A stretch of DNA of 63,239 nucleotides from Clostridiales bacterium. Lineage in GTDB: Bacteria > Bacillota > Clostridia > Oscillospirales > Acutalibacteraceae. The number at the start of each line of letters is the position of its first letter. Position 1 is the stretch's first letter. Position numbers and translations under genes: made by a program. This document shows, piece after piece, positions 28,801-35,532 of the stretch. Below the pieces are notes generated by a model. The model made no database searches, had not been told where the DNA came from, and worked only from the letters and a program-made list of their open reading frames with translations. The DNA is taken from assembly GCA_012840445.1 (NCBI GenBank), contig DULI01000006.1, positions 1-63,239 of the forward strand, given 5' to 3'.

Positions 28801-29561
28801 ACTGTGAATACGATACCGCCAGGGCCTTCGAAGAGGCAGGGGCAGAAACCAATATTTTTGTAATCAAAAACCTCACGCCCACGGATATTGAGGAATCCAT
28901 TAAAAAGATGGCGGAAGCCATAGATGACAGCCAGATTATTATGATACCCGGCGGGTTTTCCGGTGGTGACGAGCCGGACGGTTCGGGAAAATTTATAGCA
29001 ACGGTATTCAGGCACGAGAGAATTAAGCAGGCGGTCGAAAACCTGCTGAATGTGCGTGACGGGCTGATATTGGGTATTTGCAACGGGTTCCAGGCGTTAA
29101 TTAAACTCGGGCTTGTCCCATACGGCGAAATTCGCGAGCAAAAACCGGACGACCCGACCCTTACCTTCAACACGCTTGGCCGCCACGTTTCAAAAATGGT
29201 ATATACAAAAATAACCTCAGTAAAATCGCCCTGGCTTTACTTCTGCGAGCCCGGCGAAATCTATACCATTCCTGTTTCCCACGGCGAAGGCAGGTTTATC
29301 GCCGACGACAAAATGCTGAAAACCCTTATCGCCAACGGGCAAATCGCCACGCAATATGTCGACCTTGATGGCAATCCCACCGACGATATTGAATTTAACC
29401 CCAACGGCTCGATTTGCGCTATAGAGGGCATTACATCCCCCGACGGCAGGGTTTTTGGCAAGATGGGACACAGCGAGCGCAAAGGGACAAACTGTTACAA
29501 AAACGTACCCGGAAGTAAAGACCAGAAACTGTTTGAATCGGGTGTTAGATACTTTAAGTAG
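25812..29561 (+). CDS. purL: phosphoribosylformylglycinamidine synthase, single chain
   Basis: This enzyme converts FGAR, glutamine and ATP to FGAM in the fourth step of purine synthesis. The 1249-residue chain joins the PurL synthetase and the PurQ-type glutaminase, as in Clostridia and Proteobacteria. Visible are the synthetase His motif HNHPTEIEPFGGAATCLGG, GGKDSMSG and ARLTFQEYF in the first part. The C-terminal amidotransferase has GTNCEYD, the Cys nucleophile in GICNGFQ (Cys1090) and SHGEGRF. The ATG at 25812 has TGGAGGA 5 bases upstream. It lies alone, with no other pur gene in the window, and is followed 14 bases on by the phosphomutase gene. Confidence 0.97.
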   Translation: MVKRLFVEKKPGFDIEAKNLLQDLKDSLGITAIQQLRIFNRYDVEGLSDEDFLLSRNTIFSEPNVDTVYDEELDLPDEWNVFAVELLPGQYDQRADSAAQCIQLLTQGERPKVVFARVIALKGDISIPELEKIKKYLVNPVDSQLASMEKPATLTRELPPPEDVKIIEGFINMDDSEIAEFHQKMGFAMSIADLCFCRDYFKSENRNPYETELKVIDTYWSDHCRHTTFNTKIENIEIEKGKLSKAIEEALKAYLLAREETVRTDKDITLMDMATMGMRLLKKRGLIPDLDESDEINACSIQVPVEIDGRHEIYLVQFKNETHNHPTEIEPFGGAATCLGGAIRDPLSGRAYVYQAMRVTGSGDPTVPFEKTLPGKLSQKTITTGAAKGYSSYGNQVGLATGQVVELYHPGYVAKRLEIGAVIGASPKNNVVRGVPSPGDVIVLLGGRTGRDGCGGATGSSKAHDLSSIETCGAEVQKGNPPTERKLQRLFRNPEASRLIKRCNDFGAGGVCVAIGELADGLNINLDLIPKKYEGLNGTELAISESQERMAVVLAAKDVDKFIKLAAEENLEATPVATVSSNRRLHMTWRGRTIVDISRDFLNTNGVTQTANAKITAVDPNNNYRDKVPSSLEALDTADAFIENLKRLEVCCQKGLVERFDSSIGAGTVLMPFGGKYQLTPEEAMVAKIPVENGQTDTATAMSYGFIPALTEFSPFHGSAFAVMESLAKLAAVGANPSKARLTFQEYFEKLYDKPERWGKVSAALLGAFMAQREMGVPSIGGKDSMSGSFENLDVPPTLVSFAVGITSAAKTGSAALKKSGSTIVLLPLPVDNETLMPDFRQAKRLFDKVSDMVAGGRILSASVVKEGGAAACVAKMAFGNRIGVDFATNDKKILFAPLAASFVVEVEDTSEFSEFNHIILGKTNSDGVFNIGGRQIPIDTAIEAWCSTLEPIFPQKTGFKVKMEPEVPEYTRKPTLSPAIKTAKPRVFIPVFPGTNCEYDTARAFEEAGAETNIFVIKNLTPTDIEESIKKMAEAIDDSQIIMIPGGFSGGDEPDGSGKFIATVFRHERIKQAVENLLNVRDGLILGICNGFQALIKLGLVPYGEIREQKPDDPTLTFNTLGRHVSKMVYTKITSVKSPWLYFCEPGEIYTIPVSHGEGRFIADDKMLKTLIANGQIATQYVDLDGNPTDDIEFNPNGSICAIEGITSPDGRVFGKMGHSERKGTNCYKNVPGSKDQKLFESGVRYFK

Positions 29562-29575
29562 GGAAGGCTATTTAG

Positions 29576-30784
29576 ATGAAATACCTTATATTACTCTGTG
29601 ACGGAATGGCCGATTATCCTGTGCCGGAACTTGGCGGCAAGACCCCCATGGAGGCTGCAAACAAGCCCAATATGGACAGGCTTGCAAAGTCGGCTGAAAT
29701 TGGCCTTGTTAAGACGGTTGGCGAAGGGTTAAAACCCGGAAGCGATGTGGCCAACCTTACAATTATGGGCTATGACCCGGGCACCTGCTATACCGGACGC
29801 TCGCCCCTTGAGGCTGCAAGTATTGGAATTGACCTTGACGAAAACGATCTGGCGCTCAGGTGTAATTTGGTTACCTTGTCGGAAGATAACGAATACAGTC
29901 AGAAAACAATGGTAGACTACTGCGCTGGCGATATTCACACAGCCGAGGCGGCAGTGCTTATTGACCATATCAACCAAAACCTCGGAAGCGAAAAATACCG
30001 CTTTTACCCTGGCGTCAGCTATCGCCACTGCCTTGTTATAAAGGGAGGGCTAGACAATTTAAGGGATCTTACCCCTCCCCATGATATCAGCGGCCAGAAG
30101 ATTGCGGATTATATTAATTCCGAGGGGCCCGAGCGCATACTCTACCAAATGATGGAGAAAAGCTTTTCGCTGCTGTCAGACCACCCCGTAAATATTGAGC
30201 GAAAAAGCAAAGGGCTAAACCCCGCAAATTCAATCTGGCTTTGGGGTGCAGGCAAAAAGCCGCGGCTTGACAACTTCTTTGATAAATACAATGTCAAGGC
30301 CGGCGTCGTCTCTGCCGTTGATTTGATTAAAGGTATTGGCGTTTGCGCAGGCATGGAGGTCGCAAATGTAGAGGGTGCCACAGGCTATATAGACACAAAC
30401 TTCAACGGCAAGGCACAAGCCGCTATTAACATGCTTAAAAATGGTTGCGACCTTGTATACCTTCATTTAGAAGCCCCTGACGAGTGCGGGCACAGGGGGG
30501 AAATACAAAACAAGGTGAAATCCATAGAACTAATTGACCAAAAGGTCTTAGCACCGGTACTTGAAGCGCTGGAAACCTTTGATGACTATAAAATAATGAT
30601 CATGCCCGACCACCCCACCCCGTTGTCAACCAAAACCCATTCAGGCGAACCTGTTCCCTATCTTATCTATCAGAAATCAAGGGAATATCAGGGGTCTGGC
30701 TGCTTCAGCGAGAAAACTGCCAAAGCTGCTGGGCGGTATATCGAAAAGGGCTATGAACTAATGGGCATGTTTTTAAGCCGGTAA
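29576..30784 (+). CDS. ApgM-type cofactor-independent phosphoglycerate mutase or homoserine kinase-like
   Basis: This is a 402-residue protein of the alkaline-phosphatase superfamily, closest to the archaeal-type 2,3-bisphosphoglycerate-independent mutase. It starts with ILLCDGMADYP, whose Asp binds metal, and has LKPGSDVANLTIMGYDP, with the Ser that is phosphorylated in this family. Late in the chain it has APDECGHRGE and the metal-binding HPTPLSTKTHSGEPVPY. A related subfamily has been proposed as an alternative homoserine kinase, and the two cannot be separated by eye. It follows purL by 14 bases and may be cotranscribed. A strong hairpin follows. Confidence 0.85.
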   Translation: MKYLILLCDGMADYPVPELGGKTPMEAANKPNMDRLAKSAEIGLVKTVGEGLKPGSDVANLTIMGYDPGTCYTGRSPLEAASIGIDLDENDLALRCNLVTLSEDNEYSQKTMVDYCAGDIHTAEAAVLIDHINQNLGSEKYRFYPGVSYRHCLVIKGGLDNLRDLTPPHDISGQKIADYINSEGPERILYQMMEKSFSLLSDHPVNIERKSKGLNPANSIWLWGAGKKPRLDNFFDKYNVKAGVVSAVDLIKGIGVCAGMEVANVEGATGYIDTNFNGKAQAAINMLKNGCDLVYLHLEAPDECGHRGEIQNKVKSIELIDQKVLAPVLEALETFDDYKIMIMPDHPTPLSTKTHSGEPVPYLIYQKSREYQGSGCFSEKTAKAAGRYIEKGYELMGMFLSR

Positions 30785-30790
30785 AAAAGT

Positions 30791-30818
30791 GCCCTCTTGA
30801 AAAAACTTTCAAGAGGGC
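30791..30818 (+). terminator. hairpin after the phosphomutase gene
   Basis: GCCCTCTTGAAA (30791-30802) pairs perfectly with TTTCAAGAGGGC (30807-30818). The following sequence is A/T-rich but broken by A, so the T run is poor. On the minus strand a run of six T follows the same hairpin. Confidence 0.65.
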
Positions 30819-30834
30819 AATATATATTTACATC

Positions 30835-30862
30835 CCTTAAATTAGCGTCTAGTAATTTAAGG
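30835..30862. repeat. second perfect inverted repeat, no T run
   Basis: CCTTAAATTA (30835-30844) and TAATTTAAGG (30853-30862) form a 10-bp A/T-rich inverted repeat with an 8-base loop, 16 bases after the preceding hairpin. Its purpose is not clear: part of the 3-prime end of the upstream message, or an operator. Confidence 0.55.
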
Positions 30863-31006
30863 ACATGCATTTCCTTATGTTTACATCTATGTATAATTAT
30901 ACTAATTTTCTTAAATTTGTAAATATTTAAAATGAAATTGGTTAATTTTTACTGTAATTTTTTATTGTTTTAAAAAATTTTTGTAATATTTGGCAGAGGT
31001 TGCCTT

Positions 31007-31510
31007 ATGCGATTATTTGTTGCAATACGCTTTACCCCTGAAGTGCAAAATACATTAATTGACTGCATAAAAGAGCTTAAAAGTAGTTCCCTTTCCGGGA
31101 ATTTTACAAGGCCGGAAAACCTCCATCTTACTCTCGCATTTATCGGCGAAACCAGCAACCTGAATGCCGCAAAAAAATGTATGGACGCTATATCCTGCGG
31201 CAAATTCGATATCACCCTAAAAGGTTTTGGAAGGTTTGGAGATCTTTGGTGGGTAGGCCTTGCCGAAAATCCAAAGCTTAGCATGCTTGTAAAAGATTTG
31301 CAACAAAGGCTTCGCGATTGCGGTTTTAACATATCCACCCGCCCTTTTAGGCCACATATCACCATAGCTCGGGAGGTTAAAACAGTTTCAGACCAAATAC
31401 ATCTTAATGTTCCTAACATTTCTATGACTGTGGACAGAATCTCCCTGATGAAATCCGAGCGGATCGAGGGTAAACTTATTTATACCCAACTGTATGCAAA
31501 GCATTTGTAA
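31007..31510 (+). CDS. thpR: RNA 2',3'-cyclic phosphodiesterase (2'-5' RNA ligase family)
   Basis: This is a 2H phosphoesterase superfamily protein of 167 residues, close to the usual length. The two HxT motifs are LHLTLAFIGE (near 44) and PHITIAREV (near 121), each giving one catalytic His and one Thr. The family opens 2',3'-cyclic phosphate ends of RNA; its physiological target in bacteria is unsettled. AGAGG lies 8 bases before the ATG. It stands between the phosphomutase and tRNA-Arg. Confidence 0.92.
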   Translation: MRLFVAIRFTPEVQNTLIDCIKELKSSSLSGNFTRPENLHLTLAFIGETSNLNAAKKCMDAISCGKFDITLKGFGRFGDLWWVGLAENPKLSMLVKDLQQRLRDCGFNISTRPFRPHITIAREVKTVSDQIHLNVPNISMTVDRISLMKSERIEGKLIYTQLYAKHL

Positions 31511-31539
31511 CCGAATTTAAGAGAACTGAAATTTAAGTA

Positions 31540-31568
31540 TTGATTTTTAAAACCATATATGTTATTAT
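31540..31568 (+). promoter_or_regulatory. tRNA-Arg promoter
   Basis: TTGATT (31540-31545) and TATTAT (31563-31568) have a 17-base spacer, about 33 bases before the tRNA. The TATTAT box resembles that of the leftward stable-RNA promoter at the window edge. Confidence 0.6.
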
Positions 31569-31601
31569 ACTCTAGCGGCTAAAAGCCGGCTTAAAATGTT
31601 A

Positions 31602-31678
31602 GCGCTGTTAGCTCAGTTGGATAGAGTGTTTGGCTACGAACCAAAAGGTCGGGGGTTCGAATCCCTCACAGCGCACCA
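31602..31678 (+). tRNA. tRNA-Arg (anticodon ACG)
   Basis: A full cloverleaf is visible. The acceptor arms GCGCTGT (31602-31608) and ACAGCGC (31668-31674) pair. The anticodon stem TTTGG/CCAAA encloses CTACGAA, with ACG at 31636-31638, and the T arm has GGTTCGAATCC. A discriminator A and an encoded CCA (31676-31678) follow. ACG reads CGU, CGC and CGA codons once its A is deaminated to inosine. Confidence 0.97.
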
Positions 31679-31680
31679 TT

Positions 31681-31721
31681 AAAGCCCTTGAGGACTCAAA
31701 ACCAGTCTTCAAGGGCTTTTT
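31681..31721 (+). terminator. tRNA-Arg terminator
   Basis: An arm from 31681 (AAAGCCCTTG..GACT) pairs with 31704-31720 around the loop CAAAACC, with the two central bases mismatched, and the T run ends at 31721. It closes the tRNA transcript two bases after the CCA end. Confidence 0.85.
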
Positions 31722-31748
31722 GTATATTTATAACTATGTAATTCACGC

Positions 31749-32165
31749 CTATACGATTATTGCAGGCTGGCCGCTGACTGCTGGTATTGTAAACACAATA
31801 TCCTCAGTTACCATTGAAATAGGTATGTGGTTAAGCACCATACTGAGTTTACCTACAAACTCATTATTGCTGTCGGGCTTTCCTGTGAAAATATGAAATA
31901 CTTTTTTGTCCATGGCGTGTTTTACAATGCTTTTAACCGGGTTGTCGCTGTAATATATAATAATCTCCGAACCAGTTTTTCTCGAAAGGTTGTAAAGGCA
32001 TTTCATATCCCTTGCCCTGTTCTCTGCCGTTTGTTTCTTGGGCTGTATGGTTATAACCTCCAGCTCGGCATCCATGCGGGATGCCATTTTTTTGGCCGCG
32101 TTGATTATCCTCTCACACGACATCTGTGCAGTAACGCACGCCAGCACTACAGAGGATTTGCTCAT
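31749..32165 (-). CDS. universal-stress-protein-like (UspA/KdpD Usp-type) protein
   Basis: This 138-residue single-domain protein resembles the Usp domain of KdpD sensors. It begins with VVLACVTAQMSCERIINAAK and has VITIQPKK as the second strand; alternating helices and strands continue to the end. No clear ATP-binding G-2x-G-9x-G loop is seen, so nucleotide binding is uncertain. An ATG preceded by GAAGGGAG gives the start. It is convergent with the tRNA gene; a role in stress or redox sensing would be a guess. Confidence 0.75.
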   Translation of the reverse strand: MSKSSVVLACVTAQMSCERIINAAKKMASRMDAELEVITIQPKKQTAENRARDMKCLYNLSRKTGSEIIIYYSDNPVKSIVKHAMDKKVFHIFTGKPDSNNEFVGKLSMVLNHIPISMVTEDIVFTIPAVSGQPAIIV

Positions 32166-32433
32166 TAATCATGCTCCCTTCTAAGGAGATTATTGCATAT
32201 TTATAATACAATAATATTGTTGAAAAAAATGAAATAATTAATGTACGAATTATGAATTTAAAGAAATTATTTTGACGAAATCTTATAGTTTTACTCACTG
32301 TTTGCTGTATTTATTCTGCCGTTATTGAAAAATATATTATCACCCCGTATAATCAAAATTTTTAACCGTTGACCATAATAATTTATGCAAAACACAGTAA
32401 GTCCTAAAACAACATTTAAAACTTTTTGGGTTC

Positions 32434-32467
32434 AAAAAATGGCTTGGGGAAAATTACCCAAGCCATT
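32434..32467 (-). terminator. terminator of the trxB-trxA operon
   Basis: On the minus strand an 11-bp perfect hairpin (arms 32457-32467 and 32438-32448, core CCCAAGCC) ends in a run of T (32434-32439). It lies 5 bases after the trxA stop. Confidence 0.9.
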
Positions 32468-32472
32468 AAATT

Positions 32473-32787
32473 CTACTCTATACCTAGCATTTTTTTAATG
32501 TCCGCTTTCGAAATTAGGCCTACGTTCTGGTTTGCTACCTTCCCGTTTTTAAAAACTATCAGGGTAGGAATGCTCATAACATTAAACTGGTATGCCAGTT
32601 CCGGCTGCGCGTCCACGTCCACCTTGCCCACCTTGACAACGCCGTCAAGCTCGTCTGCCAGTTCTTCAATTGTGGGGGCAATCATGCGGCAGGGCCCGCA
32701 CCAGGCAGCCCAGAAATCCACAAGCACCGGAATATCGGATTTTATAACTTCCTCTTCAAAATTTTCTTTTGTAATTTCTATTGCCAT
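32473..32787 (-). CDS. trxA: thioredoxin
   Basis: This is a small cytoplasmic dithiol reductant of 104 residues. The active site is the standard WAAWCGPCRMIAP (Cys-Gly-Pro-Cys), with the cis-Pro region VMSIPTLIVFKNG. It starts 2 bases after the reductase gene stop, so the two are translationally coupled. The pair forms a complete thioredoxin system, with the reductase as the electron donor. The terminator follows immediately. Confidence 0.98.
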   Translation of the reverse strand: MAIEITKENFEEEVIKSDIPVLVDFWAAWCGPCRMIAPTIEELADELDGVVKVGKVDVDAQPELAYQFNVMSIPTLIVFKNGKVANQNVGLISKADIKKMLGIE

Positions 32788-32789
32788 TT

Positions 32790-33662
32790 TTACTTCCCCT
32801 TTTTTAATATTTTTGCTTTTTTGATTATATCAACAGCCGCCAAAGCGCCGTCTGCGACCGCCTTGGCTATCTGGGACAGGCCGCCTATCGCATCCCCGGC
32901 GGCATATAGGCCCTCTAAATTTGTCATGTAATTTGAATCTACAATTATTTTGTCATTATCGGTCAGAACACCGATTTTAGTGGCAAAATCAGCTGCCGAT
33001 GCGGTGCCAATGGCCACAAACACGCCATCCACAGGGTATTCGCCCTTATCAGTAGTGATTTTCTCTACTCGGTCCTGGCCGTTTATTGAAAGGATTTTAT
33101 CGGTCACAATTTTAAGACCCGATTCAAACTTATCGGTGGTAATTGGCATCTGGTTGGTAAATACCGTAATATCCTCGGTAAACCGCCTTAATTCCTCAAG
33201 CTCTGCCGCAGCATAGTCGCCGCTGCCTATCAAGGCAAGCTTCTTGCCTCTAAAAAAGAAACCGTCGCAGATTGCGCAAAAGCTGATTCCTTTACCCTTA
33301 AAGCGTTCAAATCCGGGGATGTTTATCCCGGTCCTTTTTTTGCCGGTAGCAAGCAACACCAGGTTGGCTTCATATGTGTTTTCTGGGGTTTTTACTTCAA
33401 ACCGCTCATTTTTCGCTATACTCACAACCTCTTGGTTGAGTATTTCCACGCCAAGCCTTTCGGCCTGTTTAATCCCGTTTTCAACAAGCTCTTTTCCACT
33501 GATTGTTCGCTCAAACCCGTAATAGTTGTCGATTTTGTCAGCGGTACCAAGAGCTCCGTAATCCTTTCCAATAACTAAAACATCAAGGCCGGCCCTTTTT
33601 ATATACAACGCGGCTGAAATTCCTGCCGGGCCTTTGCCTATGATTATAACATCTCTCATCAA
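32790..33662 (-). CDS. thioredoxin reductase-like flavoprotein lacking the NADPH motif
   Basis: This 290-residue FAD protein of the TrxB fold supplies electrons to the adjacent thioredoxin. Visible are the FAD-binding GKGPAGISAALYIKRAG, the redox pair Cys129-Ala-Ile-Cys132 in CAICDGF, and the closing FAD motif LYAAGDAIGGLSQIAKAVADG. The second Rossmann motif reads GSGDYAAAELEEL, not GGGDSAxEEA, and HRRxxxR, which binds the NADPH 2'-phosphate, is absent; VFTNQMPI lies at its place. This resembles clostridial ferredoxin-dependent flavin thioredoxin reductases. Ferredoxin use is inferred. Confidence 0.88.
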   Translation of the reverse strand: MMRDVIIIGKGPAGISAALYIKRAGLDVLVIGKDYGALGTADKIDNYYGFERTISGKELVENGIKQAERLGVEILNQEVVSIAKNERFEVKTPENTYEANLVLLATGKKRTGINIPGFERFKGKGISFCAICDGFFFRGKKLALIGSGDYAAAELEELRRFTEDITVFTNQMPITTDKFESGLKIVTDKILSINGQDRVEKITTDKGEYPVDGVFVAIGTASAADFATKIGVLTDNDKIIVDSNYMTNLEGLYAAGDAIGGLSQIAKAVADGALAAVDIIKKAKILKKGK

Positions 33663-33695
33663 AATCCCCTTTCAGCCAACCCTTCTTTTACCTAT

Positions 33696-33724
33696 ATTAT
33701 ACCTTTATTTTACCAAGGTTACAA
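33696..33724 (-). promoter_or_regulatory. trxB-trxA promoter
   Basis: On the minus strand TTGTAA (33719-33724) and TATAAT (33696-33701) are 17 bases apart, 34 bases before the start of the reductase gene. Confidence 0.7.
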
Positions 33725-33788
33725 CAAAATAATAATATTTATTAAAATACACCTGGCCTTAAACACCAAAGATAATTAAATATAATAT

Positions 33789-33818
33789 AAAAGCAGGCTC
33801 AAATGGCCTGCTTTTTTT
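33789..33818. terminator. terminator after the small Asn/Gln-rich ORF
   Basis: AAAAGCAGGC (from 33789) pairs with GCCTGC and the following T (33806-33815). It begins directly next to the stop codon of the small minus-strand ORF. A seven-T run (33812-33818) ends it on the plus strand, and TTTTATATTATATTT follows it on the minus strand. It acts in either direction. Confidence 0.8.
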
Positions 33819-33945
33819 AGTTTATATCGCACTGCTGGTTATTCTCCTGGGTATTGGCTCTGTTATTTCTCTGATTATTATTCTGGCCGTTATCCCGTTT
33901 ATTCTGGGCATTTCGGTTGTTGCAATTATTTTTATTTTTTGCCAT
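33817..33945 (-). CDS. small Asn/Gln-rich basic protein, 42 residues, unrecognised
   Basis: This short frame is too small for routine calling but has all the parts of a gene. GAGGTGA lies 4 bases before the ATG at 33945, there are 42 sense codons, and a terminator hairpin starts at the stop. The product begins MAKNKNNCNNRNAQNKRDNG and is roughly one third Asn with much Gln, Lys and Arg; it has two Cys and no membrane segment. Such compositions recall small spore-associated proteins of Firmicutes, but I cannot place it in a family. No clear promoter was identified in the 190 bases upstream. It lies between the trx operon and the SleL-like gene. Confidence 0.65.
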   Translation of the reverse strand: MAKNKNNCNNRNAQNKRDNGQNNNQRNNRANTQENNQQCDIN

Positions 33946-34141
33946 TAGTTCACCTCTTTTCTTTTACAAATATTATTAGCTGTTAATGGATTTCTATACA
34001 TAAAATCTTAAGCATAAAACTTATAACAAAAAATCCATTGCAGATATTGGTTGATACCTGCAAGGCAGTTGCGGCACATTTCACTATTGCCTAAAACCAA
34101 GCATAATATGGTATGAATTAACAAATAAAGGTTGTGATAGC

Positions 34142-35422
34142 TTGGTAATATATACTGTAAGACCGGGCGACTCAATATACCAGGTTGCCCGAAGATACAA
34201 TGTGACTCCTGAAGCCATTGCCGAAACTAACGGAATCGACCTTGCTGACAGTTTGGTCGTTGGGCAAAGCATTATTATCAGGACCGACACCTCAACTCAT
34301 ACAGTAAACCGCGGAGAATCGCTATATCTGATTGCAAGGCAATACAATGTATCACTCGACCAGCTGCTTGCAGCCAACCCGCAAATTTCAAGTCCGTATA
34401 TAATACAACCCGGTCAGACTATTAATATTCCCGCACAGGCAGAGAATTTAGGTACCATTGATGTAAACGGATACGCATATCCCAATATTTCAATGTCGGT
34501 ACTTGAGTCAACCCTGCCACATCTTACATATCTCAGTATTTTCAGCTACCATGTAAGGCCGGACGGCAGCCTGTCGCAGATAAACGACACCCCGCTGATA
34601 AACGCGGCAAGGCAGCGGCGTGTGGCCCCTTTAATGGTAATTACAAATATTGACGACGAAGAGGGTTTCAGCAGCGACCTCGCACGTACTATTCTTCGCA
34701 GCCAAACCGTGCAAGACAACCTTATTAACAATGTAATAAGCACCATCCGCAGTAAAAATTATGTAGGAGTGGATGTGGATTTCGAGTATATCTACCCCGA
34801 CGACCGCCAAAACTACAACAACTTCCTGCAAAGGCTTTCCGACCGGCTGCGCCCCAACGGATACACACTGACAACCGCCATAGCCCCAAAAATCCGCGCC
34901 GACCAGCCCGGCACACTGTACGAAGCCCACGACTACGACTTCCACGGCCAAATCGCCGACCATGTAATTATAATGACGTATGAATGGGGCTTTACCTTCG
35001 GTCCGCCTTTGCCTGTTGCTCCAATTAATGAGGTGCGCAGGGTATTGAACTACGCCGTAACTGCAATTCCCCCAGAGAAGATACTCATGGGCATGCCCAA
35101 CTACGGCTATAACTGGCGGCTGCCATACGTCCCTGGAACCGCCGCCCAAACAATTACCAATCAGGGCGCCGTTAACCTTGCCCGGCGCGAGGGTGCGGAA
35201 ATTATGTATAATACCCAGTCCCAGGCCCCATTCTTTGAATACTACGACGATCAGGCGCAAAGGCATATTGTATGGTTTGACGATGCAAGAAGCATCAACG
35301 CAAGGCTTCGCCTTGTCAACGAATACGGTTTAGGTGGATTAAGCTACTGGACCATCAACAACTATTTCCCTGCCCAATGGGTAATACTTGAAAATCTATA
35401 TAATGTCAATAAAATCTTATAA
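34142..35422 (+). CDS. LysM-GH18 enzyme, SleL/YaaH-like cortex-fragment N-acetylglucosaminidase
   Basis: This 426-residue protein has two LysM peptidoglycan-binding modules (about 2-45, VIYTVRPGDSIYQVARRYNV, and 52-97, HTVNRGESLYLIARQYNV) and a GH18 domain (about 110-425). The catalytic signature GVDVDFEY carries the likely acid Glu215, and MTYEWGFTFG and MGMPNYGYNW are also typical. There is no signal peptide, as in SleL, which is deposited in the spore coat during sporulation. The start is a TTG at 34142, with AAAGG about 10 bases upstream; no ATG or GTG fits. The role in germination is inferred from domain order. Confidence 0.88.
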   Translation: MVIYTVRPGDSIYQVARRYNVTPEAIAETNGIDLADSLVVGQSIIIRTDTSTHTVNRGESLYLIARQYNVSLDQLLAANPQISSPYIIQPGQTINIPAQAENLGTIDVNGYAYPNISMSVLESTLPHLTYLSIFSYHVRPDGSLSQINDTPLINAARQRRVAPLMVITNIDDEEGFSSDLARTILRSQTVQDNLINNVISTIRSKNYVGVDVDFEYIYPDDRQNYNNFLQRLSDRLRPNGYTLTTAIAPKIRADQPGTLYEAHDYDFHGQIADHVIIMTYEWGFTFGPPLPVAPINEVRRVLNYAVTAIPPEKILMGMPNYGYNWRLPYVPGTAAQTITNQGAVNLARREGAEIMYNTQSQAPFFEYYDDQAQRHIVWFDDARSINARLRLVNEYGLGGLSYWTINNYFPAQWVILENLYNVNKIL

Positions 35423-35495
35423 AACTGAGTCTTCCGCATTAAACAGAAAAGTTCTTGGACTCAAGCAAAAGAGATAATTTGTTAAACAAGCACGA

Positions 35496-35521
35496 AAAAC
35501 CCCGCCGGATGGCAGGGTTTT
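35496..35521. terminator. terminator between the GH18 and chemoreceptor genes
   Basis: AAAACCCCGCC (35496-35506) pairs with GGCAGGGTTTT (35511-35521), with one C-A mismatch. T follows on the plus strand and A precedes it. It lies between two convergent genes. Confidence 0.7.
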
Positions 35522-35532
35522 AACGTTTTTCT

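Noticed and set aside
27920-29173. A long open frame of 417 codons on the minus strand opposite purL
   Set aside because: It is wholly inside the PurL gene, whose catalytic motifs are intact, and has no ribosome site or family similarity; it is a codon-usage shadow.
31630-31896. Open frame starting inside tRNA-Arg and running into the Usp gene region
   Set aside because: Its first half is the tRNA and its terminator, and its second half is antisense to the Usp-like gene.
33817-33945. Hydrophobic frame on the plus strand opposite the small Asn/Gln-rich ORF
   Set aside because: It has no start codon or ribosome site; it is hydrophobic only because Asn codons read backwards give Ile, Val and Leu codons.
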